A stretch of DNA of 64,000 nucleotides, from assembly GCF_018129025.1 (NCBI RefSeq), contig NZ_JAAEDI010000021.1:1-64000 (forward strand), given 5' to 3'. A program made the position numbers and the translations under genes. Source of the stretch: Neoroseomonas terrae. Its GTDB lineage: Bacteria; Pseudomonadota; Alphaproteobacteria; Acetobacterales; Acetobacteraceae. Position 1 is the stretch's first letter. Each line of letters opens with the position of its first letter. Below the pieces are notes generated by a model. It saw only the letters and a program-made list of their open reading frames with translations. It was not told the origin of the DNA and searched no databases. Shown piece by piece: positions 41,476-52,044 of the stretch.

Positions 41476-41719
41476 GAGACGCCGCGTTGATTCCTGGCGC
41501 GACGATCGTCATCAAGCAGGTCCTCCAGCGTCCTCATGCCGCATACGAGGGAGAGGTCACAGCAGACGCTCACCCCACCTCGCCGCGGCGCTGATGAGGC
41601 ACTTTCTCCGAACCTGACCTGGTCGGCTACCGAAAAGTTCCGCGGGCCTTCACGATCCGTCGAGCGGCTCCGTGACGGCCTGCACGCACCCCATATCCCC
41701 CGCCCGGAGGCCTGATGCG

Positions 41720-42736
41720 ATGAGCTTCCCGACCTTCTCGCGCCGCGAGGCATTCGCGGTAGCCGGCGCCATGGCCGCGGCCCCCGTCCGCGGCCAGACG
41801 GTGCCCACGTTGCTCAACGTCTCCTACGACCCCACTCGTGAGTTCTACCGCGAGTTTAACGCCGCCTTCGCCGCGCAGTGGGCAGCGCGCGGCAATCAGC
41901 GGCCGACGATCAACACCTCCCATGGCGGGTCGGGTCGACAGGCGCGGGCGGTGATCGACGGGCTGGGGGCCGATGTCGTCACCCTGGCGCTCGCCTATGA
42001 CATCGACGAAATCGCCGGCCGGGGACTGCTCGCGCGCGACTGGCAGACGCGGCTGCCGGAGAACAGCACCCCCTACACCAGCACCATCGTCTTCCTGGTG
42101 CGGCGTGGGAATCCGAAAGGGCTACGCGACTGGGGCGACCTGCTGAAGCCCGGCGTCGCGGTGATCACGCCAAACCCCAAGACCTCGGGCGGGGCGCGGT
42201 GGAACTATCTTGCCTTATGGGCGTGGGCGCTGCGCCAGCCTGGCGGCAGCGCGGCTACCGCCGAGGAGGCGACGGGCCAGCTATTCCGCCAGGTGCCGGT
42301 GCTCGACACCGGCGCGCGCGGATCGACCACCACTTTCGTCCAGCGACGACAGGGCGACGTGCTGCTGGCCTGGGAGAACGAAGCCCATCTCGCGCTGCGG
42401 GAGTTCCCGCAGGCAGGGCTGGAGATCGTCTATCCCCCCTTCTCCATTCTCGCCGAGCCGCCGGTTGCGGTGGTGGACCAGAATGTCGAGCGCCGCGGCA
42501 CGCGCAGCATCGCGGAGGCCTATCTGAACCATCTCTATTCCGATGAAGGCCAGCGCATCGCGGCCAAGCACTTCTACCGTCCCCGCCACGCCGACCTGCT
42601 GCGCGCGGCGGGGGACCGCTTCCCCACCATCGAACTCGTCACCATCGACGGTGCCTTCGGCGGCTGGGGCAGCGCCCAGCGCACGCATTTCAGCGATGGC
42701 GGCGTATTCGACCGCATCTACCGGCCCGGCCGCTGA
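41720..42736 (+). CDS. Sulfate/thiosulfate ABC transporter substrate-binding protein
   Basis: 338 aa from ATG 41720 (GGAGG 9 nt upstream). A Tat-like signal ([20 protein letters not shown]) is followed by the Sbp/CysP pattern: [50 protein letters not shown] and [17 protein letters not shown]. First gene of a four-gene operon reading away from the FGE/sulfatase operon. Confidence 0.9.
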   Translation: MSFPTFSRREAFAVAGAMAAAPVRGQTVPTLLNVSYDPTREFYREFNAAFAAQWAARGNQRPTINTSHGGSGRQARAVIDGLGADVVTLALAYDIDEIAGRGLLARDWQTRLPENSTPYTSTIVFLVRRGNPKGLRDWGDLLKPGVAVITPNPKTSGGARWNYLALWAWALRQPGGSAATAEEATGQLFRQVPVLDTGARGSTTTFVQRRQGDVLLAWENEAHLALREFPQAGLEIVYPPFSILAEPPVAVVDQNVERRGTRSIAEAYLNHLYSDEGQRIAAKHFYRPRHADLLRAAGDRFPTIELVTIDGAFGGWGSAQRTHFSDGGVFDRIYRPGR

Positions 42737-42742
42737 GGCCAT

Positions 42743-43594
42743 ATGGGCGCGAGCGCGATCGCTCCTCGCAGCGCCTCGCGCCACCAGGCATTGCCGGGGC
42801 TCGGCCTGACGCTGGGCGTCACCGTCGTCTGGCTCGGGGCGATCGTGATCGTCCCGCTCGCCGCCCTTGCGCTCAAGCCCTGGGAACTCGGCGCCGCGGG
42901 GGTGCTCGCGGCGCTGTCGGAACCGCGCGTCCTGGCGGCCTTCCGCATGTCATTCGGCGGTGCGCTGGCGGCGACGCTCGCGAGCGTCCCGGTGGGCATC
43001 CTGCTCGCCTGGGCCATCACGCGGTACCGCTTCCCCGGGCGCCGGGTGCTCGATGCGCTGATCGACCTGCCCTTTGCGCTGCCCACGGCGGTGGCGGGCC
43101 TCGCGCTTACCGCGCTGTTCGCGACCAATGGCTGGCTCGGGGCGCCGATCGAGGCGGTGACGGGTTGGAAGGTCGCCTACACACCGGCAGGCGTGATCGT
43201 GGCCCTGTTCTTCGTCGCGCTGCCCTTCATCGTGCGCACGGTCGAACCGGTTCTGCGCGACCTGCCGGCCGAAACCGAGGAAGCGGCCGCTACGCTGGGA
43301 GCAACGCGGCTGCAGACCATCCGCCGCGTCGTGCTGCCAGCGCTGGCGCCGGCGACGGTGACCGGCTTCGGCCTGGGCTTCGCGCGCGCGGTCGGCGAGT
43401 ACGGCAGCGTCATATTCATCGCCGGCAACATGCCGATGGTCAGCGAGATCGCGCCGCTGCTCATCATCGTGAAGCTCGAGCAGTTCAACTACGCGGCGGC
43501 GGCGGCGGTCGGCCTGGCGATGCTGGTGCTGTCCTTCGCGATCCTGCTCCTGCTCAATCTGTGGCAGCGCCGGCTGCGGCGAGGGCAGCGATGA
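42743..43594 (+). CDS. cysT: Sulfate ABC transporter permease CysT
   Basis: 283 aa, six predicted transmembrane helices. The permease EAA loop is [39 protein letters not shown] is the typical CysT segment. Starts 6 bp after the binding-protein gene and overlaps cysW by four bases. Confidence 0.92.
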   Translation: MGASAIAPRSASRHQALPGLGLTLGVTVVWLGAIVIVPLAALALKPWELGAAGVLAALSEPRVLAAFRMSFGGALAATLASVPVGILLAWAITRYRFPGRRVLDALIDLPFALPTAVAGLALTALFATNGWLGAPIEAVTGWKVAYTPAGVIVALFFVALPFIVRTVEPVLRDLPAETEEAAATLGATRLQTIRRVVLPALAPATVTGFGLGFARAVGEYGSVIFIAGNMPMVSEIAPLLIIVKLEQFNYAAAAAVGLAMLVLSFAILLLLNLWQRRLRRGQR

Positions 43595-44424
43595 GCGCCG
43601 CTACGCAGGACCCGGCGCCCGCGCGTATCGCGCTGGTGCTCCTCGGCGCGGCGCTCGCGGCCGCCATCTTCCTCCTGCCGCTTGCGGCCGTGTTGGCCGA
43701 GGCCCTGCGCCGCGGGTGGGAGCCCGCCTGGACGGCCATCAGCGATCCGGATTCCATCGCCGCCATCCGCCTGACGCTGCTGGTGGCCGCGATCGCGGTG
43801 CCGATCAACGCGGCCGGTGGCATCGCGGCCGCCTGGGCCATCGCGAAATGCGACTTCGCCGGCAAACGCGTGCTGATCACGCTGATTGAACTGCCCTTCT
43901 CCGTCTCGCCGGTCATCTCGGGGCTGGTCTACGTACTGCTGTTCGGTGCGCAGGGGTATTTCGGGCCCGCGCTGCGCGCTTATGGCTTCGAGATCATCTT
44001 CGCCCTGCCGGGCCTGGTGCTGGCGACCGTCTTCGTCACCTTCCCCTTCGTCGCCCGCACCCTGATTCCGCTGATGCAGGAACAGGGGCGGGAGGAGGAG
44101 GAGGCTGCCGCAACCCTCGGCGCCGGCGGCTGGCAGATCTTTCTCCGCGTCACGCTGCCGAATGTGAAGTGGGCGTTGCTCGCCGGCGTCCTGCTGTGCA
44201 ACGCACGGGCGATGGGGGAGTTCGGTGCTGTGTCCGTCGTCTCGGGCCATATCCGGGGCCAGACGAACACCATGCCGCTCCATGTCGAGATCCTCTACAA
44301 TGAGTACATGTTCGTCGGCGCCTTCGCGGTCGCCGCGCTGCTTGCGCTGCTGGGCGTGGTGACGCTCGCGGCGAAGACCCTGCTTGAGACGCTCACCGCG
44401 CGCCGGATCGGAGAGCACGCATGA
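43591..44424 (+). CDS. cysW: Sulfate ABC transporter permease CysW
   Basis: 277 aa with six helices. Segments [42 protein letters not shown] and [20 protein letters not shown] are diagnostic. Forms the membrane channel with CysT. 4-base overlaps on both sides. Confidence 0.93.
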   Translation: MSAATQDPAPARIALVLLGAALAAAIFLLPLAAVLAEALRRGWEPAWTAISDPDSIAAIRLTLLVAAIAVPINAAGGIAAAWAIAKCDFAGKRVLITLIELPFSVSPVISGLVYVLLFGAQGYFGPALRAYGFEIIFALPGLVLATVFVTFPFVARTLIPLMQEQGREEEEAAATLGAGGWQIFLRVTLPNVKWALLAGVLLCNARAMGEFGAVSVVSGHIRGQTNTMPLHVEILYNEYMFVGAFAVAALLALLGVVTLAAKTLLETLTARRIGEHA

Positions 44425-45521
44425 CGGTCGAGATCGAGAAGCTGGTCCGCCGCTTCGGTCACAACGCGGCGCTGGACGGCGTGAGCCTGGCGCTGCACCC
44501 CGGCGAGTTCGCTGCGCTGCTGGGGCCTTCGGGGTCCGGCAAGACCACGCTGCTGCGCATCCTCGCCGGGCTCGACTTCCCCGATGCGGGCAGCGTGCGC
44601 ATCGCCGGCACCGATGTGGCGGGCGTGCCGGCTCGGCTGAGGGGCGTCGGCGTGGTGTTCCAGCACTACGCGCTGTTCCGCCACATGACGATCGCCGAGA
44701 ACATTGCCTTCGGCCTGCGCGTCCGACCGCGACGGTTGCGGCCGGCGGCGGCCGATATCGCCCGACGCGTCGCGACGCTCCTGGAACTGGTGCAGATCCC
44801 GGACCTCGCCGGGCGCTACCCGGACCAGGTCTCGGGCGGGCAGCGGCAGCGTGTGGCGCTGGCACGCGCTTTGGCCATCGAGCCGTCGCTGCTGCTGCTG
44901 GACGAACCCTTCGGGGCGCTCGACGCGCTGGTGCGGAAGGAGGTGCGGCGTTGGGTGCGCGGATTGCACGACAGGCTGGGCATTACATCGGTGCTGGTGA
45001 CGCACGACCAGGATGAGGCGATGGAACTCGCCGATCGGATCGCGGTGATGGATCGCGGACGGATCGTCCAGTTCGGCACGCCGCGCGCCCTGCTCGACGA
45101 CCCGCAGACGGCCTTCGTGGCGGGGTTCATCGGAGAAGCAAACCGTCTTCGCGGCGAGGTGCGCGATGGTTGGCTCGAGATGCGGGACCTGCCCGTGCCG
45201 ATGGTCCGCGTGAAGGGACGGGACGGGCCGGTCGAGGTGTTCATTCGCCCGGCGGACCTCCTGGTCGCACCATCCCCCCGTCGCCACGGCTGCGTCGAGG
45301 TAGCGCTGGTGCGCCCCGAGACGGAGAGCGCCAGGGTTGTCGTACGCTGCGGCGCGTCGCTGCTGGATGGGGTGGCGCCGACGCAGGTGGGCCGGATCCT
45401 TCCCGGCGTGCTCTGCGACGTGACGGTGAGGCGGCTGACGGTGTTCGGCGAAGACGGCGCGCGGGAGGATCTGCACCTGGTGGACGCCCCGGGTTGCGTC
45501 GGTGCGGGTGCTTCGATCTGA
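44421..45521 (+). CDS. cysA: Sulfate ABC transporter ATPase CysA
   Basis: 366 aa. Walker [11 protein letters not shown]-loop VFQHYALF, signature VSGGQRQR and Walker [13 protein letters not shown] are present. A C-terminal TOBE-like regulatory domain ([11 protein letters not shown]...) follows. Last gene of the sulfate import operon. Confidence 0.94.
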   Translation: MTVEIEKLVRRFGHNAALDGVSLALHPGEFAALLGPSGSGKTTLLRILAGLDFPDAGSVRIAGTDVAGVPARLRGVGVVFQHYALFRHMTIAENIAFGLRVRPRRLRPAAADIARRVATLLELVQIPDLAGRYPDQVSGGQRQRVALARALAIEPSLLLLDEPFGALDALVRKEVRRWVRGLHDRLGITSVLVTHDQDEAMELADRIAVMDRGRIVQFGTPRALLDDPQTAFVAGFIGEANRLRGEVRDGWLEMRDLPVPMVRVKGRDGPVEVFIRPADLLVAPSPRRHGCVEVALVRPETESARVVVRCGASLLDGVAPTQVGRILPGVLCDVTVRRLTVFGEDGAREDLHLVDAPGCVGAGASI

Positions 45522-45729
45522 TCGGACGATCCGCTCGATCTCCAAGCGCCGCGGCGCGCTTCGCACAGGTCTGCATGCATGCGAAGTCACAGGAACTTCA
45601 TGCCGGACCCGCGGCAACTGCCTTAGACGGCCCAGCACCTTTCATGCGACAGCAGGCTGCATCTCAGCGGCTCCGAAGCCGCCCGATGCGGCGATCGAGC
45701 GCGGCGATCGAGCGGCAGTTGGCGGTTCG

Positions 45730-47967
45730 ATGCAGGTGGATGCCGTGACGACGACCTACGACCAGACAGACCGCATCCTCGCGATGCAATCGGCGAAGCT
45801 CGGGACCGACAAGGCGGTGCTGACGCGGCTGCACGGCCGCGACGCGCTGTGCCGTCCCTTCGAGATGTCGATCAGCTTCGCGACGGCGGAACCGGTCGAT
45901 GCCGTGAAGTCGATGCTCGGCGAAGCGGTGACGCTGGAGTTCGGCATCCCGCATGCGGAGGGTGAACTGGCCTCGCTCTACGCGCGCCGACCCTTCCACG
46001 GCATCGTCCGCAATCTGGCGCGCGGGCGCATGCGGCACGAGGGCGAGTACGAATGGCATGCCGAGATCGTGCCGGAGGTCTGGTTCCTCTCGCTCGATTC
46101 CGACTGCCGCATCTTCCAGAACGCCAGCATCCCGCAGATCATCCGGGAGGTGCTCGCGCGGCACAAGGTGACCCATCGCTCGCGCGTGGCGGAAGACGAT
46201 TTCCCGAAGCTCGAATTCTGCGTGCAGTACCGCGAATCGACGCTCGACTTCATCACGCGGCTGATGGAGCAGGCCGGGCTGTTCTACTGGCACCAGCACA
46301 CGGCCAGCTCGCATACGCTGATGCTGTCGGACATGAACAGCGACTGCCGCGACATGAACAGGCCGGCGATCCCGATCAGCCGGGACGGCGGATCGATCCG
46401 GCGGCTCGATGAGCATTTCGAGTTCCGCACCGGCGACTGGCAGGTGCGTGACCACAGCATGCTCAACCCGGTCGACGCGGTGGTCGCCGAGTCCCGCGCG
46501 GCGGGCACACGCAGCGTGCGCAAGATGAGCAGCCACAAGCGCATCGAGTATCCCGGCCGCTACCAGGCCGAGTACCACGGCGGGACGGACACGCTGCCCA
46601 AGGTCGACACGCAGGATGCGACGAAGCGCGCCGACCTGCTGATCGCGGTGGAGGAGGCCGGGTTCCACCGACGGATCGGCGATAGCGGTCTCGCCGGCTT
46701 CGACGCGGGCAGCCGTATCACACTCGAGGGTCCGCCGGTGGAGAAGCTGCTGGTCACCGCCGTGACCCACAAGGGCCAGGACTACAGCCATTGGTCCATG
46801 GAGGCGTGGAACGACCAGCTGGATGTGCCGCCCGCCTACGACAACGAGTTCGTCTGCATCCCCTATGCCACGCCCTTCCGGCCGGAGCGCACGACGGAAC
46901 GGCCCTTCATCCAGGGGCCGCAGACCGCCATCGTCACCGGCCCTTCCGGCCAGGAGATCCACACCGACAAGTATGGACGGGTGAAGCTGAAGTTCGCCTG
47001 GGACCGCCACGGGCCGTCGAATGACGGGTCGTCCTGCTGGGTCCGCGTCTCGCAGGGTTGGGCCGGAGCGAAATGGGGGCAGATCCACCTGCCGCGGGTC
47101 GGGCAGGAAGTGATCGTGAACTTCCTCGAAGGTGACCCCGACCGGCCCATCGTCACCGGCCGCGTCTACAACCAGCAGAACGAGGTGCCTTACGACCTGC
47201 CGGGCAACAAGACTCAGTCCGGCATCAAGTCACGCTCCTCGATGCAGGGCTCATCGTCGAATTACAACGAGATCCGCTTCGAGGACCTGAAGGGGTCCGA
47301 GCATATCCTCGTCCATGCCGAGCGTGATCTGATCACCGAGGTCGAGAACTACGAGACGCACACCGTCGGCGGCGCCGCCGTCCCGAAGTCGGGCAATCTC
47401 GGTTCGGGCGATCGCCACACCGGCATCAAGCGCAACGAGACGCTCGACGTCGGTGGCAACAACGACGAGACGATCCACGGCACCGAGACCCGCAAGGTCC
47501 ACGGCGATGTCGATGAGACCTTCCTCGCGAAGGAGACCCGTACCATCACCGGGCCTTTCGACGAGACAGTCACGAACGCTTACAAGATCTCGACGCCGTC
47601 CACCTATGAGCTGACGGCCACGACGTCGATCAGCCTCAATTCGAGCGGCCCGATCCTCGCCAACAGCGGGGAGATCATCAACGTCGTGGCTCCGACGGTG
47701 AATCAGGCCGCGCCATCCTGGTTCAAGTCCGGTGCCGCATCCGGCGACGCCTACGGCTTCAAGATGGGGATCGCGGGCATGAAGCTCGACATCGTCGGCC
47801 TGGCCGTCGGCTTCGTCGGCATCAAGTTCGACGTCGCTGCCGTCAAGTTCGACAATTTCGGCGTTGCGATCAAGACCGGCGGCCTCGAGATCAAGAACAA
47901 GGGGCTGAAGGCCGATACCTACAGCTTCGCGGAGATCAAGGCCGCCGTGATCAAGATCTTCGTCTGA
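45730..47967 (+). CDS. vgrG: Type VI secretion spike VgrG (TssI)
   Basis: 745 aa from ATG 45730. The gp27-like base (FEMSISFATAEPVD, RYQAEYHGG) and gp5-like OB fold (TDKYGRVKLKFAWDRHGPSN, CWVRVSQGWAGAKWGQIHLPRVGQEVIVNFLEGDPDRP in part) are followed by a needle of beta repeats (HTVGGAAVPK..., NETLDVGGNNDETIHG). The last 70 residues form a regular series GLAVGFVGIKFDVAAVKFDN, then FGVAIKTGGLEIKNKG, rather than a toxin domain, so cargo probably rides via the genes downstream. No other T6SS core genes are in the window. Confidence 0.92.
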   Translation: MQVDAVTTTYDQTDRILAMQSAKLGTDKAVLTRLHGRDALCRPFEMSISFATAEPVDAVKSMLGEAVTLEFGIPHAEGELASLYARRPFHGIVRNLARGRMRHEGEYEWHAEIVPEVWFLSLDSDCRIFQNASIPQIIREVLARHKVTHRSRVAEDDFPKLEFCVQYRESTLDFITRLMEQAGLFYWHQHTASSHTLMLSDMNSDCRDMNRPAIPISRDGGSIRRLDEHFEFRTGDWQVRDHSMLNPVDAVVAESRAAGTRSVRKMSSHKRIEYPGRYQAEYHGGTDTLPKVDTQDATKRADLLIAVEEAGFHRRIGDSGLAGFDAGSRITLEGPPVEKLLVTAVTHKGQDYSHWSMEAWNDQLDVPPAYDNEFVCIPYATPFRPERTTERPFIQGPQTAIVTGPSGQEIHTDKYGRVKLKFAWDRHGPSNDGSSCWVRVSQGWAGAKWGQIHLPRVGQEVIVNFLEGDPDRPIVTGRVYNQQNEVPYDLPGNKTQSGIKSRSSMQGSSSNYNEIRFEDLKGSEHILVHAERDLITEVENYETHTVGGAAVPKSGNLGSGDRHTGIKRNETLDVGGNNDETIHGTETRKVHGDVDETFLAKETRTITGPFDETVTNAYKISTPSTYELTATTSISLNSSGPILANSGEIINVVAPTVNQAAPSWFKSGAASGDAYGFKMGIAGMKLDIVGLAVGFVGIKFDVAAVKFDNFGVAIKTGGLEIKNKGLKADTYSFAEIKAAVIKIFV

Positions 47968-47986
47968 CGGCATCCAGGGAAAGGCG

Positions 47987-48352
47987 ATGCCGCGCGTGTG
48001 GCTGAACGCACTCATCTTCGGCTCGCTGGCGCTCGTGGCGATCACCATCGTCGCCGTGCCGGCCATCGTCTGGGGCCCAGGCTACCTTCGCCACCGTGAG
48101 GAGATGCGTCTGCGGGCCGATGGCTTACCCGCGCGCGCCGTGATCCTCGGACTCGAGGATACGGGCAATCGCTTCAATGACACGCCGGAGATCATCGTGC
48201 GGCTCCAAGTCCGGGCCGAAGGCCGGTCGCCATGGCCTGCCTCGGTCCGGCGCATCATCTCGCTCGCGGAGATGCATGCCTTCACCCCGGGCCGGGAGGT
48301 GGCGGTGCGTTACGATCCACACCGCCCCGACCGCGTCGCCCTGACACCGTGA
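47987..48352 (+). CDS. Small membrane protein in T6SS cargo cluster
   Basis: 121 aa. One N-terminal transmembrane helix (LIFGSLALVAITIVAVPAIVW) and a soluble beta domain (ARAVILGLEDTGNRFNDTPE, VAVRYDPHRPDRVAL) resembling DUF3592-like modules. GGGAAAGG upstream. Position between VgrG and DUF2169 suggests an immunity or adaptor role, which is inference. Confidence 0.65.
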   Translation: MPRVWLNALIFGSLALVAITIVAVPAIVWGPGYLRHREEMRLRADGLPARAVILGLEDTGNRFNDTPEIIVRLQVRAEGRSPWPASVRRIISLAEMHAFTPGREVAVRYDPHRPDRVALTP

Positions 48353-48359
48353 GGGCGTG

Positions 48360-50966
48360 ATGAAGACCTTCAAGCCGCTCGCGCTCGCGAGCATGTCGCG
48401 GCCGATCGAGTTTCAGCGACGCTTCTTTCTCGGCGTCTCCGCGATCAGCTTCTGTCCCATCGGCGACGAGCCTGGCCTGCTGGGCGAGGTGGCGATGTGG
48501 AAGTTCCTCGCCGAAGTCCTTCCCCCGGGCGTGCCGCTCGACCCGGCCCTGCCGAAGATGGCTGCCGAGTTCCTCGTGACCGGCAGCGCCTTCGCACCGG
48601 GCGGCGTGCCGGCGCAGACCGTCACGGTCACCGCGCGGCTCGCCGGCGTCACCAAGCAACTCGCGGCGGTGGGCGATCGCTGGATCGAGGATGGCGTGCC
48701 GACGCCGCCGCGGCCCTTCCAGGAGATGCCGCTCGGCTGGGACCGCTCCTATGGCGGGCCGAACTACGCCGACAACCCACTCGGCCGCGGCATCGAGGAG
48801 ATGCCGATCCAGGGTGTGGGCATGCGCGTGATGCTGCCCAACGTCGTCCTCCCGCAAGGGGCATCGCGGCCCGCGGCGCCGGCGCCGATCAATTTCGGGC
48901 CGATCGACATCGCCTGGCCGCAGCGCGCGAAGCTGTCCGGCACCCATAACCAGAGATGGCTGGAGCAGGAGTTCCCCGGCTTCGCGGGCGACACCGACTG
49001 GCGCATCCTGCTGGCGGGCCCGCCCGACCAGCGGTTCCCGGGCTTCCTGCGCGGCGACGAGGACTACGCCCTGACCAACCTGCACCCGCAGGAGCCCGAG
49101 TTGACCGGCCGGCTGCCCGGCATCCAGCCGCGCATTCTGCTCCAGCGCCGCGGGGCGGAGCGGCTCGAGGACGTGCCGCTGTCCCTCACGACCGTCTGGT
49201 TCTTCCCCGCGCACAAGCGGCTGGTGATGATCCACCATGGCCGGGTGCGGGTGGAGGAGGAGGATGCGCGCGACGTGACGCGCCTCGTGCTCGGCGCCGA
49301 TATGCTGGGTGCGCTCCGGCCTGCGGCAGCCTTCGACGACGTCGTCGCGGCGCGGATGCACCCGGAAACCGGCGCTCTCGAGGCCCTGCGGGACAGTGCG
49401 CTGGTGCCCGCGGCACTCATCCTGCCAGATCCGGAGATGGAGGCCGAGCGCAAGCGGAACGAGGAGCAGGGCCTGCTCCGGATGCGCGGCCAGGCGCGCG
49501 AGCTCCGGGAGTACGAGCGGGAGCGTCAACGTCTCACCGCGCTCGGCCTCGATCCCGCCAGGTACGGCCCGCCGCCGCCGCGTCCGCAGGAGCCGGTGCC
49601 GAGCCTCGAGCAGCTTCCCGCGATCATCGAGCGTGTCCAGGCGGAAGCCAAGCGCGCGAAGGTGGACGGCGAGGCCTTCATCGCCGCGCGCGAGGCCGAG
49701 ACCAATGCCGCGGCAAAGGCGGCAGGCATGGTGCCCGCCGACCCACGCAGGCCGCTGGCCGGCCCGCCGAGTTTCTCGGCGGCGGCGAAGCGTGCGGAGT
49801 TCGAGGCCGCTGCGGCGCAGGGCGAGGCGCGGGGCGAGGACATGAGCGTGCTGCGGCGCATGCTGGCTGACGCTGCGACCGAGAAGATGTGGCGCGAGGC
49901 CGAGGACGGCGAGCGCAAGGGCTATCTGCTGACCGCCGACGGCCAGCGCCCCGCGCCGCTGCGCGACCGGGCGGCTAGTGCCGTGTTGCGCGCACGGCTG
50001 ATGGATGGTCGGCGGGATGGCCGCCGTCTCGACCTTTGCGGCGCCGATCTCTCGGGGCTCGACCTCTCGGGGTTCGACCTGTCGGAGGCTTGGCTCGACG
50101 GTGCCATTCTCACGGGCGCCAGGCTCGTGCGGGCCACGCTGAAGCGCGCCGTGCTCGCCCATGCGCGGCTCGAGAGCGTGAACTTCGCCGGCGCTGACCT
50201 CGAAGACGCCAATCTCGGCCGGGCCATGCTGGCCGGCGCCGATCTCTCGGGCGCGCTCCTCCGCGATGCAGCGTTGCGTGGCGCCGATCTCCGCGGCGCC
50301 CGGCTCGTCCAGGCCGACCTGACCAATGCCGCGGTGGGTGAGGCGATCTTCGAGGGTGCGGATCTGAGCGGGGCGCTCGCCGACAACATCGTGCTGAACG
50401 AGGCGCACCTCGCCGGCGTGACGGCGCGCGGCACCCGCTTCGGTGCCGCCGTGCTGATGAAGGTCAACATGGAGGGTGCGGACCTCTCCGGCGCGATTCT
50501 GGACAAGGCGAGCCTGCTGAGCGTGCGCGCGGCGGGCGCCGTCTTCGCCGGGGCGGCGCTGAGCGGCACGGTGTTTGTCGAAGGCTGCGACCTCTCCGGC
50601 GCGCGGTTCGACGGCGCGCGGGGCAGGAACACCAACTTCCGCGGCAGCAAACTCGACAGCGCGGCGTTCGACGGCGCCGTGCTGGATGGCGCGGATTTCT
50701 CTGATTGCTCGCTTCAGGGCGCCTCCTTCGACCTGGCCCGCGCGCGGGAGGCACGCTTCGTCGTCGCCGACCTGCGTGGTGCGCGGGTGACCCGGGCCGA
50801 TCTGATGGGCGCATCGCTCGCCCGCGCGGACATCCGTGGCGCCGACTTCAGCGACACCAGCCTCTACGAGGCCGATCTCGCGCGCATCCACGGCGACACG
50901 GAAACCCGCTTCGATCGCGTCCAGCGCACGCGGGTGCGCCTCAACCCGCGTCGTGTGCCGGCATGA
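48360..50966 (+). CDS. DUF2169-pentapeptide repeat fusion, T6SS adaptor
   Basis: 868 aa. Residues 1-320 match DUF2169 (MSRPIEFQRRFFLGVSAISF, WKFLAEVLPPGVPLDP, PLGWDRSYGGPNYADNPLGRG in part). DUF2169 proteins act as adaptors loading PAAR-like effectors on VgrG. A charged helical linker (about 360-530) leads to a long pentapeptide-repeat solenoid (about 560-850: GADLSGLDLSGFDLS and so on, A(D/N)LxG register). GTG 48357 is an alternative start. It overlaps the next gene by four bases. Confidence 0.85.
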   Translation: MKTFKPLALASMSRPIEFQRRFFLGVSAISFCPIGDEPGLLGEVAMWKFLAEVLPPGVPLDPALPKMAAEFLVTGSAFAPGGVPAQTVTVTARLAGVTKQLAAVGDRWIEDGVPTPPRPFQEMPLGWDRSYGGPNYADNPLGRGIEEMPIQGVGMRVMLPNVVLPQGASRPAAPAPINFGPIDIAWPQRAKLSGTHNQRWLEQEFPGFAGDTDWRILLAGPPDQRFPGFLRGDEDYALTNLHPQEPELTGRLPGIQPRILLQRRGAERLEDVPLSLTTVWFFPAHKRLVMIHHGRVRVEEEDARDVTRLVLGADMLGALRPAAAFDDVVAARMHPETGALEALRDSALVPAALILPDPEMEAERKRNEEQGLLRMRGQARELREYERERQRLTALGLDPARYGPPPPRPQEPVPSLEQLPAIIERVQAEAKRAKVDGEAFIAAREAETNAAAKAAGMVPADPRRPLAGPPSFSAAAKRAEFEAAAAQGEARGEDMSVLRRMLADAATEKMWREAEDGERKGYLLTADGQRPAPLRDRAASAVLRARLMDGRRDGRRLDLCGADLSGLDLSGFDLSEAWLDGAILTGARLVRATLKRAVLAHARLESVNFAGADLEDANLGRAMLAGADLSGALLRDAALRGADLRGARLVQADLTNAAVGEAIFEGADLSGALADNIVLNEAHLAGVTARGTRFGAAVLMKVNMEGADLSGAILDKASLLSVRAAGAVFAGAALSGTVFVEGCDLSGARFDGARGRNTNFRGSKLDSAAFDGAVLDGADFSDCSLQGASFDLARAREARFVVADLRGARVTRADLMGASLARADIRGADFSDTSLYEADLARIHGDTETRFDRVQRTRVRLNPRRVPA

Positions 50967-52027
50967 ACCGTGCGACTATCGAGGCATTGGTGCGGAACGG
51001 CGAGGTGATCGGGCGCGAGCACGACTTCTCGGGCCTGGACCTCTCAGGCGCCGACCTCTCCGGCGCCGTCATCGAGCAGGCAAACTTCGCCAACGCCAAT
51101 CTGCGCGGCGCCAATTTCCGGGAGTCGATGGCGTCCAGCGCGCGCTTCGACAATGCGGACCTCTCCGGGGCGGAACTGCCCCAGGCAAGCTTCATCGAAT
51201 GCGCCATGTCCCATGCCCGGCTGGATGGCGTGACGGCACCGATGTGGAACGCGGTGATGTGCGGGCTGCGCGGGGCCACCTTCACGCGGGCGGACCTGCG
51301 GACGGCGAATTTCGCCCAGTCGCGGCTGACGCGCAGCGCCTTCGTCGGGGCGGACCTGACCAAGGCCCGCTTCCTGAAAAGCCGGACCGACAGCATCGAC
51401 CTCTCCGGCGCCGTCTGCGAGGATGCGGTGTTCATCGAGGCGGACATGGTGAAGGCCGGGCTTGCCGGCACACGCCTGCTGCGGACGAACTTCATCGGCT
51501 GCACCTTCACCGGCCGATCGATGCAGGGGTTGCGCCTGGTCGGATGCCAGTTCACCGGCAGCGACCTCACCGGCTGCAACTTCTCCGGCGCCGACGTCAC
51601 GCAGGGCGGCCTACAGAACGCGCAGGTGTCGGGCGCCAGCTTCGAAGGCGCGGTGCTGGCGAAGGCCATCCTGATGGGGGCGAATCTGCGCGGCGCGGTG
51701 CTGCGCGGCGCCGACCTGTCGAACGCCATCCTGAATGATGCCGATCTGACCGGGGCGGACGCCACGGGCGCGCGGATGTACCAGACGATCGGCGTCGGCA
51801 TGAAGGCGCCGCAGGCGCGGCTTGGCGGCTGCGACATGACTTATGCCGATCTCAGCCACGCCGACCTCGAAGGCGCCGACCTGGCCGATACGACGCTCTT
51901 TCGCGCCAACCTTCACAACATTCGCGATGCCGGGGCGCGCATCCCCGGCCGTGGTCGCGCGCTGAAGCCCGACCCCGAGCGCACCGAGGCCGATGGGTGG
52001 CAGCAACGCTGGGCGGCGATGCGCTGA
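50963..52027 (+). CDS. Pentapeptide-repeat protein
   Basis: 354 aa, almost wholly pentapeptide repeats from residue 20 (DFSGLDLSGADLSGAVIEQ) to about 315. These form a right-handed quadrilateral beta helix. Within this cluster it is either an effector, an extension of the spike, or an immunity protein. The ATG lies within the upstream stop (ATGA). Confidence 0.82.
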   Translation: MNRATIEALVRNGEVIGREHDFSGLDLSGADLSGAVIEQANFANANLRGANFRESMASSARFDNADLSGAELPQASFIECAMSHARLDGVTAPMWNAVMCGLRGATFTRADLRTANFAQSRLTRSAFVGADLTKARFLKSRTDSIDLSGAVCEDAVFIEADMVKAGLAGTRLLRTNFIGCTFTGRSMQGLRLVGCQFTGSDLTGCNFSGADVTQGGLQNAQVSGASFEGAVLAKAILMGANLRGAVLRGADLSNAILNDADLTGADATGARMYQTIGVGMKAPQARLGGCDMTYADLSHADLEGADLADTTLFRANLHNIRDAGARIPGRGRALKPDPERTEADGWQQRWAAMR

Positions 52028-52044
52028 ATGAGGAGAATCGACCG

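Noticed and set aside
48282..50891. 869-codon minus-strand open frame opposite the DUF2169-pentapeptide gene
   Set aside because: Antisense of a pentapeptide-repeat gene gives a long open frame by codon bias; its His/Arg/Ala-rich product matches no protein family.
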